Positions 1-5,560 of a stretch of DNA of 12,113 bases are shown here, in pieces. The first letter of the stretch is position 1, and every line of letters starts with the position of its first letter. The stretch spans positions 1-12,113 of the forward strand of contig CAZVFV010000019.1 of assembly GCA_964626625.1 (NCBI GenBank), in the 5' to 3' direction. The notes under the pieces are model-generated. The model did no database searches. It saw only the letters and a list, made by a program, of their open reading frames with translations, and was not told the DNA's origin. The translations under genes were made by a program, and so were the position numbers. The DNA comes from CAYZPE01 sp964626625 (GTDB lineage: Bacteria > Patescibacteriota > Minisyncoccia > Phycocordibacterales > CAYZPE01).

Positions 1-77
1 AAAATGTACCTTGAGACTACGAACCCAACTCCAATTCCTAAAAGCACCCAGCGGCAAATATGGCTTTCTCCATATAT
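1..77 (-). other. Unresolved gene fragment at the window edge
   Basis: Downstream of the PAP2 stop codon the minus strand shows two suggestive short readings. An ATG at 73..71 opens MEKAIFAAGCF and meets TAG at 40..38; this resembles the N-terminus of methionine sulfoxide reductase MsrA, where GCFW holds the catalytic Cys, with TAG in the place of Trp. In the frame of the PAP2 gene, the reading after its stop stays open to the window edge and includes LLGIGVGFVVSRYI, which resembles the last helix of PAP2 phosphatases and shares a short DNA stretch with the PAP2 gene next door. Either a decayed msrA start or a duplicated PAP2 tail would fit; neither can be settled within 77 bases. Confidence 0.25.
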
Positions 78-590
78 TTAAGATTTAGGTGAAACAAACT
101 TCGATATAAAAAAGGTTACAGTAATTCCTAATAAAGCACCAACAAAAACATCTAATGGATAGTGCACACCAGCAAAAACTCTACCAAGTGCAATAAGTAG
201 AGCTCCAAACAGAAACACAAACCCCACCTTCTTATTCCATAAATACACAGCTGTTGCTAAAGCAAAGAAAACAGTGGCGTGTCCTGATGGAAAGGAGTAC
301 CCTGTTGCATCAACTAACGGTTCAATATCAAGATCAAATAAATACGGCCTTGGTCTTTGTACTATCAGCCGAATAATAGGCAATGCTAAAAAACGCGAAA
401 CAATTACAGAGGTGACTATAAGTAGTCCGAGATAATTTTTACTTACCTTAAAGACATACAGCCAGAGAAATATAACTGCTGTAATAAAAATATAAGGAAA
501 ATATTCTGCGAAGAAAATAACAAAATTCTTATACGGAAGAGTGAGTGTATAAAGATACTTTGCAATTACATAATCAAGAATAAGAAACAT
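78..590 (-). CDS. PAP2-family membrane phosphatase (undecaprenyl-diphosphatase-like)
   Basis: A 170-residue multi-pass membrane protein carrying all three PAP2 signature motifs: R74-x6-R81-P82 (RLIVQRPRP), P101-S-G-H104 (SFPSGH) and R137-x5-H143-x3-D147 (GRVFAGVHYPLD). H143 is the expected phospho-enzyme nucleophile, and H104 the general acid. Hydrophobic helices fill the rest, roughly 5-45, 52-72, 104-117, 122-138 and 145-164. Family members remove phosphate from lipid pyrophosphates, most often undecaprenyl-PP recycled from cell-wall synthesis, or from phosphatidate; the exact substrate cannot be read here. The start ATG lies 25 nt after the mscL stop, so it is probably the last gene of a VIT1-mscL-pap2 unit. 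A TATATA 3 nt before the ATG with TTGTAG 16 nt further upstream might be an internal promoter. Confidence 0.9.
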   Translation of the reverse strand: MFLILDYVIAKYLYTLTLPYKNFVIFFAEYFPYIFITAVIFLWLYVFKVSKNYLGLLIVTSVIVSRFLALPIIRLIVQRPRPYLFDLDIEPLVDATGYSFPSGHATVFFALATAVYLWNKKVGFVFLFGALLIALGRVFAGVHYPLDVFVGALLGITVTFFISKFVSPKS

Positions 591-615
591 GTATATATAG
601 TAACAATTACCTATC

Positions 616-1056
616 CTACAACTGCGAAGTACACTGTGAGCAACGTGTCGCCTTTATAGAAATTGGAGAAAAACAAAAAGGACAATTTTTAGTTGTTGGA
701 TCAGATGGTTTCTTTTCTTCTTGTTTTCGTAATCGATTAATAACCTTAACCAAAAGGAAAACTGAGAAAGCTGTAATAATAAAAACAATAAGAGCATTTA
801 TAAATAAACCGTAATTTATAGTTGGAATTCCAGCTTCTTTAGCTTCAGCAAGGGTTTTATAATTTCCACCTAAAGAAATAAAAAGAGTAGAAAAATCTAT
901 CTTACCCAGAAGAAATCCGATAGGTGGCATTATCACATCCTTTACCAAAGACTGAACAATACCGTTAAATGCTCCGCCGATAATTATACCTATACTGAGA
1001 TCTACAACATTTCCACGTATAGCAAACTGTTTAAATTCATTAAGAATTTTTTTCAT
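616..1056 (-). CDS. mscL: Large-conductance mechanosensitive channel MscL with C-terminal zinc ribbon
   Basis: A 146-residue homopentameric channel that opens under membrane tension to release solutes during hypo-osmotic shock. The N-terminus MKKILNEFKQFAIRGNVVDL is the conserved MscL amphipathic helix leading into TM1 (about 15-45), with a GIIIGGAF glycine pattern. A periplasmic loop (about 50-82) and TM2 (about 83-105) follow. After a charged linker the protein ends in C125-P-F-C128 ... C139-S-Q-C142, a rubredoxin-like zinc knuckle absent from the E. coli protein. The start was set at MKK because the family begins there; an in-frame ATG six codons upstream would run into the VIT1 stop. The ATG lies 1 nt after the VIT1 stop codon, implying coupled translation. 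The stop is TAG. Confidence 0.95.
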   Translation of the reverse strand: MKKILNEFKQFAIRGNVVDLSIGIIIGGAFNGIVQSLVKDVIMPPIGFLLGKIDFSTLFISLGGNYKTLAEAKEAGIPTINYGLFINALIVFIITAFSVFLLVKVINRLRKQEEKKPSDPTTKNCPFCFSPISIKATRCSQCTSQL

Positions 1057-1057
1057 A

Positions 1058-1561
1058 CTATATATTATGCACAAATGATCCGACTAACACACCGATAAGG
1101 ATTGCTGTTCCTCCAATTAAAGCCATGGTCAGACCCTTCTTCAACATAGAAAGACCTGAAAAGCGCGCACTGATCATTCCTAAAATAAATAAGGCCACTA
1201 AAGAAACAACTATGGAATAAACAAAAGCGGTAGCGATACTAAATAAAAGATATGGAATTATCACAATAAATCCAGATATAAAATAAGAGAAAAACATTAT
1301 CAAAGAAGAAAAGAAGGACCGTGCAAGAGGTACCTCCTTCTGTGTCCTAAATTCATGAACAGAATTTTCCGAAAGAAGAGAGCCGGCCGCCATTGAAAAT
1401 GCTTCAACAAAAATAAGAACAATACCTGTAAGTAAAATAACATCCTTAGGAGCACCGACAGAAGCAATTCCCGACACCAATCCAACAGTAGAAACCAAAC
1501 TATCTTCGACACCAAAAATAAAACTTCTTAGATTGTCCCCTCTACCAATTTCTTTTTCCAT
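1058..1561 (-). CDS. VIT1/CCC1-family Fe2+/Mn2+ transporter-like protein
   Basis: A 167-residue membrane protein of about five helices. The N-terminus LRSFIFGVEDSLVSTVGLVSG matches the first helix of VIT1/CCC1 transporters (consensus FGxxDGLVSTLG), and EAFSMAAGSLLSE matches the second helix with its conserved SMAAGEYVS-type motif. Relatives export Fe2+ or Mn2+ from the cytosol in exchange for protons. The long cytoplasmic helical metal-binding insert seen in plant VIT1 is missing; only about 20 residues (VHEFRTQKEVPLARSF) link helices 2 and 3, so this is a short form. The usual Asp-Gly after helix 1 reads E-D-S. It is the first gene of the mscL/PAP2 unit, and its mRNA may be leaderless (see 1569-1574). 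Confidence 0.85.
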   Translation of the reverse strand: MEKEIGRGDNLRSFIFGVEDSLVSTVGLVSGIASVGAPKDVILLTGIVLIFVEAFSMAAGSLLSENSVHEFRTQKEVPLARSFFSSLIMFFSYFISGFIVIIPYLLFSIATAFVYSIVVSLVALFILGMISARFSGLSMLKKGLTMALIGGTAILIGVLVGSFVHNI

Positions 1562-1568
1562 TATATGG

Positions 1569-1574
1569 ATTATA
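1569..1574 (-). promoter_or_regulatory. -10 element for the VIT1-mscL-pap2 unit, close to the start codon
   Basis: A perfect TATAAT lies 7 nt before the ATG. Transcription starting 6-8 nt downstream would begin at or next to the start codon, giving a leaderless or nearly leaderless mRNA. The best -35-like hexamer is only TCGATT at 16 nt. No Shine-Dalgarno sequence is present. Confidence 0.5.
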
Positions 1575-1684
1575 CCCCGTTAGATAATAAAATCGAGATA
1601 TGTAGTGGGTAAAAACTAACAAATATAGCCTTGGATATTAAATAACTTGAACCAATATTACTATCTCATGGGGCATACTTCTCA

Positions 1685-1711
1685 AAACAAGAAATCCTCC
1701 GTAAGGATTTT
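1685..1711 (-). terminator. Weak hairpin terminator downstream of rlmH
   Basis: On the minus strand, right after the rlmH stop, AAATCC and GGATTT (1705-1710 with 1692-1697) form a 6-bp stem with a 7-nt loop, followed by CTTGTTTT. The plus strand shows a hairpin followed by TTTTTT, so the site might act in both directions. Confidence 0.45.
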
Positions 1712-2155
1712 TTATTCGTGATGATACTTTCCCCCTTTTAAAACTGAGAATGTTCTGTATATTTGCTCAACAAGAATTAGACGAACTAATTGATGTGGAA
1801 ATGTAAGGTCTGACAAAGACCAGACTAAAGATGCTTTATCTAAAATACTTTGATCTAGTCCGTATGATCCTCCGATTACAAAAACAAATCGCCTTGTACT
1901 TTGATTTAATTTATTTTGAATATGATGAGCAAACCCTTCTGTAGTGAATGTCTTACCTTTTTGATCTAAAACAATAAGATCATCAGTGTCCTGAACTACT
2001 TTTAAAATTTTTTCACCCTCATCTTTAATATTCGATGACGAAATAATTTTCCATTCAAGAGAAATCTCCTTAGAAAGTCTTTTTTCAAATTCTAAAACAC
2101 CCGACCTAATCATGTCATCGTGTTTTTTTCCAATAGAAATAATTAATATTTTCAT
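1712..2155 (-). CDS. rlmH: 23S rRNA (pseudouridine-1915-N3)-methyltransferase RlmH
   Basis: A 147-residue SPOUT-fold methyltransferase (family length about 155) that methylates N3 of pseudouridine 1915 in helix 69 of 23S rRNA, using S-adenosylmethionine in a homodimer. The start MKILIISIGK is typical. The knot holds FVIGGSYGLD (93-101), the SAM-binding glycine loop, and SLSDLTFPHQLVRLILVEQ (113-131), ending in the conserved GGKYHHE. An open reading frame continues upstream of the chosen ATG, but the extension has no family similarity and crosses a hairpin. Expression probably depends on the promoter at 2341-2368 reading through the hairpin at 2172-2196; TATACT directly before the ATG is too close to serve as its own -10. 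The stop is TAA, immediately followed by a weak terminator. Confidence 0.95.
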   Translation of the reverse strand: MKILIISIGKKHDDMIRSGVLEFEKRLSKEISLEWKIISSSNIKDEGEKILKVVQDTDDLIVLDQKGKTFTTEGFAHHIQNKLNQSTRRFVFVIGGSYGLDQSILDKASLVWSLSDLTFPHQLVRLILVEQIYRTFSVLKGGKYHHE

Positions 2156-2158
2156 AGT

Positions 2159-2196
2159 ATAGAAACAAAGAGCCTGCCTCTCATAGAGAGGCAGGC
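2159..2196 (-). terminator. Terminator or attenuator hairpin between the mini-ORF and rlmH
   Basis: A perfect 10-bp GC-rich stem (GCCTGCCTCT / AGAGGCAGGC, 2172-2181 with 2187-2196) with a 5-nt loop, followed on the minus strand by TCTTTGTTTC. It sits 17 nt after the mini-ORF stop and 16 nt before the rlmH ATG. It could end a short transcript or act as an attenuator controlling rlmH. Confidence 0.6.
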
Positions 2197-2213
2197 AAAA
2201 AAAGTAAAAGAAG

Positions 2214-2270
2214 TCAGTAACGACGACCGGGTTTCCGAGGTTTCCGACCAAAACCCGAACAACGTTTCAT
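2214..2270 (-). CDS. Arg/Lys-rich 18-residue mini-protein or leader peptide
   Basis: A short ORF encoding MKRCSGFGRKPRKPGRRY, ending in TGA. It carries 7 Lys/Arg, one Cys and no acidic residue, with a repeated R-K-P pattern. Support for translation is better than for most ORFs this size: the Shine-Dalgarno AAAGGA sits 6 nt before the ATG, a well-formed sigma-70 promoter lies about 70 nt upstream, and a stable hairpin follows. The composition recalls nucleic-acid- or ribosome-binding mini-proteins, but I recognise no family. It could be a leader peptide whose translation controls the hairpin in front of rlmH, a small ribosome-associated protein, or a chance ORF in a small RNA. Confidence 0.45.
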   Translation of the reverse strand: MKRCSGFGRKPRKPGRRY

Positions 2271-2288
2271 AATAAGTCCTTTCATTGT

Positions 2289-2329
2289 GCAGGAAAGAAA
2301 TGTCCCTCAAGGGCTCACTCCTTTCCTAC
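2289..2329 (-). promoter_or_regulatory. Structured 5' leader of the mini-ORF/rlmH transcript
   Basis: In the predicted 5' UTR, GTAGGAAAG (2329-2321) pairs with CTTTCCTGC (2297-2289) in a 9-bp stem with one G-U. It encloses a second small hairpin, CCCTTGAGGG (2313-2304). The 3' arm (CTTTC) can alternatively pair with GAAAG of the mini-ORF Shine-Dalgarno region, so the two foldings exclude each other. A regulatory switch is inferred; no known riboswitch class is recognised. Confidence 0.35.
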
Positions 2330-2340
2330 GTTCTATTTGT

Positions 2341-2368
2341 ATTGTATAACTTATACCCAATTAGTCAA
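2341..2368 (-). promoter_or_regulatory. Sigma-70-type promoter for the mini-ORF and rlmH
   Basis: TTGACT (2368-2363), a 16-nt spacer and TACAAT (2346-2341) on the minus strand, among the best -35/-10 pairs in the window. The start of transcription would fall near 2334, giving a structured leader of about 64 nt before the mini-ORF. Confidence 0.6.
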
Positions 2369-2372
2369 CAGG

Positions 2373-2381
2373 TTATCCACA
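2373..2381 (+). promoter_or_regulatory. Perfect DnaA-box sequence next to a promoter
   Basis: TTATCCACA matches the strong DnaA-box consensus exactly and lies 5 bp upstream of the -35 at 2363-2368. It might place the small transcript under DnaA control. One other match to the looser consensus lies at 9261-9269, inside a gene boundary, so chance is possible. No box cluster or dnaA gene is present, so an origin is not supported. Confidence 0.3.
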
Positions 2382-2390
2382 ACTTATGAT

Positions 2391-3503
2391 TTAGAACTTT
2401 TTGGTTTCTAGACGTAAAAAATCCTTCACCTCAACAATCTTAAAACGAATCCTACCTATCACCTGTCCCCGTGGTGTTTCAATATCAACCCTCCAGTACC
2501 CAGTAAAAAGATTTGTTTTCTGAGAATAACCCCTATAACCACCATCAGCCCCTCCTTCAATTGCGAATTCTATTTTACTTACACTTACCCAGCGTTTAAT
2601 ACCTTCATCAAAGTACTGCCAATTATGAACAATGTTTGTATTTAAATTTGTCGGAGCAAAAACTGAACTCAAAACATATATCGGTTTTTCTTTCATTAAA
2701 GAAATTCTCTGAAAAGGAAACAAAAACTCATACCAAGACCTGTCCTCACCTATCACCTCATACCCACTTATTTTTTTTGAAACATTGTGAAATACACCCA
2801 CATCTTTAAGAGAAAGTGGTATAGGAGGAATAATATTAGTAAAATAAAATATATTAATAATCACAAAAATACCCAAAATACTTCCTGCTATAGTTTTTTT
2901 ACTTTCATAAATTCTGTTTGGTAAAAAACAAGAGACCACAAAAAGAAAAAGGCCGATTATGACAAGACTTATACTACCGCTCACAATAAATGTCCCGACA
3001 CCAAGTGTTTTTGTGATAATAGGTACATAAAAAATAGAGAGTGAAAAAATAGCAACAAACAAAATACTAATTTGAAAAACTAGCTTTTGATATCGAGTTC
3101 TAAAAAATTCATTACCAACAAGAAGTGCTAAAAGAAAAAGGATAAACGGCCAGCTCGCAGTAAGTGACGCACTTCTGAAATAAAATACTGTAAACCCACT
3201 AAAGAGCGCTCCGAAAGAAAACTGAATAACCACCAAGAACAAGGTGTGGAACTTTGAAAGTTTCTCCCCTAACCTATTTTGCTCAGCGAGATTCACCAAA
3301 ATAATTCCAGTTGAAGCAAGAAAAAGATATCCAAAAAAAACGAACGTTTCAAAAAAACGGTCAATCCGACTTAGGGTTAGTGTATCTATAATAAAACCAG
3401 AAATGAGAGCTACGGAAGAAATATGTCGTTCGTATTTCTCATATTTTTCCTTCCAAGCTCTACGGGAAAATATACTTTTTATCTTTGATAAGAAACTAAA
3501 CAT
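2391..3503 (-). CDS. Membrane protein with C-terminal DUF2914 domain
   Basis: A 370-residue protein. After a basic N-terminus (RRAWKEKYEKYERH, 14-27), about seven hydrophobic helices span roughly 30-225 (for example 28-47, 53-72, 87-107, 115-131, 141-161, 170-193, 204-224). The C-terminal soluble part (about 270-358) matches the DUF2914 pattern: YVLSSVFAPTNLNTNIVHNW, then WVSVSKIEFAIEGGADGGYRGYS, a WRVDIET strand and GQVIGRIRFKIV. The domain looks like a beta-sandwich held outside the membrane; its function is unknown. In Patescibacteria such proteins recur as stand-alone membrane proteins. The gene follows a LapA-domain gene by 49 nt and probably has its own leaderless promoter (3510-3515). 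No terminator is visible after it; the next promoter starts within 30 nt. Confidence 0.8.
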   Translation of the reverse strand: MFSFLSKIKSIFSRRAWKEKYEKYERHISSVALISGFIIDTLTLSRIDRFFETFVFFGYLFLASTGIILVNLAEQNRLGEKLSKFHTLFLVVIQFSFGALFSGFTVFYFRSASLTASWPFILFLLALLVGNEFFRTRYQKLVFQISILFVAIFSLSIFYVPIITKTLGVGTFIVSGSISLVIIGLFLFVVSCFLPNRIYESKKTIAGSILGIFVIINIFYFTNIIPPIPLSLKDVGVFHNVSKKISGYEVIGEDRSWYEFLFPFQRISLMKEKPIYVLSSVFAPTNLNTNIVHNWQYFDEGIKRWVSVSKIEFAIEGGADGGYRGYSQKTNLFTGYWRVDIETPRGQVIGRIRFKIVEVKDFLRLETKKF

Positions 3504-3509
3504 ACAAGA

Positions 3510-3515
3510 AGTATA
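3510..3515 (-). promoter_or_regulatory. -10 element close to the DUF2914 gene start
   Basis: TATACT lies 6 nt before the ATG and is preceded by TGG, an extended -10 context (TGGTATACT). A 6-bp stem (CAGAAG/CTTCTG) with a 4-nt loop lies directly upstream, in the spacer region. Predicts a leaderless mRNA. Confidence 0.45.
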
Positions 3516-3552
3516 CCAGAAGGAATCTTCTGATAATTTTTAATAAAAAAAA

Positions 3553-3873
3553 TTATTCCTGTGGAGATTGTGCCTCAGGTTTCCTTTCTTCAAGTTTGCG
3601 TTTCTCAATCTCTTTTTGTTTTAAAGAATTTTCCGCTTCAGTAGTATATAATTTTTTCTTAAAATGAGATGTTTTCAAAAATAACTTTATATATGACGGA
3701 ATAGTAGCTGTGAGTGTAAAAATAACCCCAACAACAAAAGCAATAACAAGGATAAGAGCGAGAGATCCTTCAAATTGCCACGTTAAAAACTGGATAGTTA
3801 TAATTTGAGAATTTGAAATCGCAAAAATAACAGCTCCGATTGCTATAAGTAAACTAATGATGAAGTAAATCAT
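3553..3873 (-). CDS. LapA-domain (DUF1049) two-helix membrane protein
   Basis: From ATG 3873 the protein is 106 residues. Two helices (about 2-20 and 36-60) flank the LapA-family pattern IFAISNSQIITIQFLTWQF, where N-x-Q, V/I-x-V and F correspond to the usual NxxxVxFxF motif. A basic segment and a charged, probably coiled-coil tail (EAENSLKQKEIEKRKLEER) follow, facing the cytoplasm. E. coli LapA/YciS acts with LapB in controlling envelope lipid synthesis; in a bacterium without LPS that role cannot be assumed. A TTG two codons upstream (3879) is an alternative start, placed 5 nt after TATGAT; the ATG lies 11 nt after it. Its downstream neighbour is the DUF2914 gene. Confidence 0.75.
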   Translation of the reverse strand: MIYFIISLLIAIGAVIFAISNSQIITIQFLTWQFEGSLALILVIAFVVGVIFTLTATIPSYIKLFLKTSHFKKKLYTTEAENSLKQKEIEKRKLEERKPEAQSPQE

Positions 3874-3884
3874 ACCCAAACTCT

Positions 3885-3890
3885 ATCATA
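3885..3890 (-). promoter_or_regulatory. -10 element upstream of the LapA-domain gene
   Basis: TATGAT on the minus strand, 5 nt before a possible TTG start and 11 nt before the ATG. It implies a leader of at most about 5 nt. No clear -35 is seen. Confidence 0.35.
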
Positions 3891-3970
3891 ATTTTAAAAA
3901 CTGGATTTACAGCATTTCACTGAGTACTTCCATCAAAAGTTTCCAAAATTATTTACACTATTTTCTTTTA

Positions 3971-4120
3971 TTATCCGAGTAACTTATCCCCTCTTATTAA
4001 TCGAAGAAGGACTACAATAACCGCAATAACCAAAAGAACATGGATAATTCCTCCAAAGGTATAAGAAGTAATAAGTCCGAGTAACCATAAAATAATAAGA
4101 ATTATTGCAAGAGTATACAT
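3971..4120 (-). CDS. 49-residue DUF5670/lmo0937-type membrane protein
   Basis: A small gene encoding MYTLAIILIILWLLGLITSY, then TFGGIIHVLLVIAVIVVLLR and a short basic tail LIRGDKLLG. The form is typical of lmo0937/DUF5670 proteins: a first helix ending LLGLVTSYTxGG, an I-H pair and a second helix ending in LIRG. Such proteins are about 50 residues, have two transmembrane helices and are often stress-induced in other bacteria; their biochemical role is unknown. The gene lies 25 nt after the YggT-family gene and about 80 nt before the LapA-domain start, within a group of small envelope genes. TATAAA 5 nt before the ATG suggests a leaderless mRNA. Stop TAA. Confidence 0.8.
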   Translation of the reverse strand: MYTLAIILIILWLLGLITSYTFGGIIHVLLVIAVIVVLLRLIRGDKLLG

Positions 4121-4125
4121 ATGTA

Positions 4126-4131
4126 TTTATA
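4126..4131 (-). promoter_or_regulatory. -10-like element of the DUF5670-type gene
   Basis: TATAAA lies 5 nt before the ATG in very AT-rich sequence, repeating the spacing seen before the VIT1-like, DUF2914 and P-loop genes. The base composition makes chance matches likely. Confidence 0.3.
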
Positions 4132-4145
4132 TTAATTATTAATCA

Positions 4146-4499
4146 TTAATCTTGTTCTTCAAGCTTAGACGCTGCTTCAGGAGTTGAGACGCTTCTTCCC
4201 ATAAGAAAAAGCTTCACAATCCCAAGAGCTATAAGCCAGTATACAACCATTGCCAAAAGAGTTGTCCATTCAAAAATAGATCCTTCAACTTGTGTAATGT
4301 TAAACACATTTAGAAATGGTGCCACAAAAGGATATGTTACTTTGTAAATGAAACTACTAAAACCAGCTACTGGGTTTGCACCCAACAATTTTAATACGAA
4401 TCGAAATGCAATAAGAATTTCTAATAAACCAAAGATATACCAAACAACCTGAGTACCTCTATATAAAGGCTTTGTACTCGGCGAGCTATAGGAATCCAT
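4146..4499 (-). CDS. YggT-family integral membrane protein
   Basis: A 117-residue protein with helices at about 18-40 and 80-101. Between them it carries the YggT pattern E-xx-IAFRFVLKLLGANP (27-43), FSSFIYKVTYPFVAPF (47-62) and a W78-containing segment. The N-terminus is polar; the tail is acidic (EAASKLEEQD). YggT proteins are linked genetically to osmotic and pH tolerance and, in Gram-positives and cyanobacteria, to cell division and nucleoid distribution; no enzymatic role is known. This version has one YggT unit instead of two. Its upstream region contains a putative RR1 box with correctly spaced -10 (4559-4590), so it may belong to the regulon of the neighbouring response regulator. TAATAT also lies 4 nt before the ATG. 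Confidence 0.8.
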   Translation of the reverse strand: MDSYSSPSTKPLYRGTQVVWYIFGLLEILIAFRFVLKLLGANPVAGFSSFIYKVTYPFVAPFLNVFNITQVEGSIFEWTTLLAMVVYWLIALGIVKLFLMGRSVSTPEAASKLEEQD

Positions 4500-4558
4500 A
4501 GAAATATTAGTTAGACTAGTAATAATTAACCCTATCTATACCGTGAGTGACGGACATA

Positions 4559-4590
4559 ATTTTAAAGATTCTACATGAAGACTGCATGAA
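4559..4590 (-). promoter_or_regulatory. Putative RR1 box and -10 upstream of the YggT gene
   Basis: Minus strand: TTCATGC-AGTC-TTCATGT, an 11-bp-period direct repeat (4590-4573), then 8 nt and TAAAAT (4564-4559). The layout matches PhoB-type sites, where tandem half-sites replace the -35. The 5' UTR would be about 50 nt. Three other sites in the window share the layout. Confidence 0.5.
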
Positions 4591-4616
4591 CGGTAATTAT
4601 TTATTACGATACCAAT

Positions 4617-5294
4617 CTATTTTTTAAGCGGATCACAAATCCTGTAACCAACACCTCGAACCGTTTCAAGTATTTTTTTTACTGTTAACTTCTTACGGAG
4701 ATTTTTAATATGAACATCAATAATATTACTGAAAGAATTGAAATCAAACCCCCACAGATGCTCTAAAATCTGATCTCTAGTTACAATTTGATTCGGATGC
4801 CTCATAAGATGTTCTAAAAGTGCAAACTCCTTAACAGTCAAAACAGCTTTTTTACCATTACACACCACATCTCTTGTTACTGAGTTGAGCGTGATTCCAT
4901 TAACCTCAAGTTTGGTAGGGATAACAGCTTCTGGCCGTCTCAGAAGTGCTCGTACACGAGCTAGAAGCTCATCAGAAGAAAATGGTTTGGTGATATAATC
5001 ATCGGCTCCAATGTTCAATACAGCAATCTTACTTTCCACATCAACGTGGGCAGTAAGAATGAGGATAGGAACATTAATCCCCTTTTCACGCGTCTGTTCA
5101 CATACTTCTGATCCGGTTTTTTTTGGTAAAGACAAATCTAGGATTACCAAATCATATGCATCCTTACTTAGTGTTATTCGATGAAATGCCGTGTCACCAT
5201 CTGTTACATAGTCAGCTACATAACCAGCTCTTTCGAGAATGGTTTTAAGAGAAGTTGCAATATCAAGATCATCTTCAACAATTAGTATTCTCAT
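4617..5294 (-). CDS. OmpR/PhoB-family response regulator (RR1)
   Basis: A 225-residue two-domain regulator. The receiver (1-118) has the acidic pocket E7-D8-D9, phospho-acceptor D53 in LVILDLSLP, T81 and K103 in ITKPFSSDELLARVRALLRR. The C-terminal winged helix (about 127-220) shows LTVKEFALLEHLMRHPNQIVTR, the recognition region DVHIKNLRKKL and the wing TVRGVGYRI. Proteins of this type dimerise when phosphorylated and bind direct repeats near -35. No kinase gene is adjacent; the nearest is the kinase-receiver operon at 5739-7650, which shares a putative binding site with it. A similar site upstream of RR1 itself suggests autoregulation. Start ATG gives the canonical MRILIVEDD; no clear Shine-Dalgarno. 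Stop TAG. Confidence 0.95.
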   Translation of the reverse strand: MRILIVEDDLDIATSLKTILERAGYVADYVTDGDTAFHRITLSKDAYDLVILDLSLPKKTGSEVCEQTREKGINVPILILTAHVDVESKIAVLNIGADDYITKPFSSDELLARVRALLRRPEAVIPTKLEVNGITLNSVTRDVVCNGKKAVLTVKEFALLEHLMRHPNQIVTRDQILEHLWGFDFNSFSNIIDVHIKNLRKKLTVKKILETVRGVGYRICDPLKK

Positions 5295-5364
5295 ATTATT
5301 TTTACATTCAAGATGTTTTACTTAGTGTTCAGCAACCAAAATAGATAATTTATGGAGTAGTGTA

Positions 5365-5396
5365 AGTATACATCTGATATATGAATTTTTCATGAA
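5365..5396 (-). promoter_or_regulatory. Putative RR1 box and -10 upstream of RR1
   Basis: Minus strand: TTCATGA-AAAA-TTCATAT (5396-5379), 8 nt, then TATACT (5370-5365). It lies 71 nt or more upstream of the RR1 ATG and begins within the U-tract of the preceding terminator. An autoregulated RR1 promoter is inferred. Confidence 0.5.
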
Positions 5397-5421
5397 AAAA
5401 TGCCTACTCCTAGAGCAGGCA
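5395..5421 (-). terminator. Strong intrinsic terminator of the small transcript upstream of RR1
   Basis: TGCCTGCTC and GAGTAGGCA (5421-5401, one G-U) form a 9-bp stem with a 3-nt loop, followed by TTTTTT on the minus strand. It is the clearest terminator in the window, yet no recognisable gene precedes it for more than 300 nt, which implies a separate small transcript. Confidence 0.8.
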
Positions 5422-5489
5422 GATTTTCGCATGTGATAGAAACTAGAGATTATCGGTTCCCGCATCGAAAATCTCACGCTCTTCTACTA

Positions 5490-5549
5490 CTAATCTTTCA
5501 GTAACAAAAGGGCTTGGAGAAAGCGTTTCGCGCTGTTACTAAAGTTCAT
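5490..5549 (-). CDS. Possible 19-residue peptide inside the candidate small RNA
   Basis: An ATG preceded at 4 nt by GGAG (in AAGGTAAGGAG) opens MNFSNSAKRFLQALLLLKD and stops at TAG, followed in frame by two more TAG codons. The peptide could form an amphipathic helix. The purine-rich tract is the main support; no homologous family is recognised. The ORF covers the AGTAACA stem, so the sequence may be selected for structure instead. Confidence 0.25.
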   Translation of the reverse strand: MNFSNSAKRFLQALLLLKD

Positions 5550-5560
5550 AACGCTCCTTA

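Larger units (their letters stand above)
5395..5560 (-). ncRNA. Candidate structured small RNA or mini-mRNA
   Basis: This minus-strand stretch ends in a strong terminator and contains several perfect stems. AGTAACA (5540-5534) pairs with TGTTACT (5506-5500) around a small AGCG/CGCT hairpin, and AGATTTTCG (5474-5466) pairs with CGAAAATCT (5429-5421) with a 3-bp extension across a bulge. The last stem overlaps the terminator stem by one base. I do not see the conserved cores of tmRNA, RNase P RNA or SRP RNA. A TAAGGAG sequence and a 19-codon ORF are also present, so it might be translated. The promoter was not located with confidence. Confidence 0.4.

Noticed and set aside
2156..2251. N-terminal extension of RlmH
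   Set aside because: The extension crosses the 10-bp hairpin and the mini-ORF and lacks family similarity; RlmH proteins begin at MKI.
2341..2390. Possible replication origin around the DnaA box
   Set aside because: Only one box is present here, with no AT-rich unwinding repeat cluster, dnaA, dnaN or rpmH.
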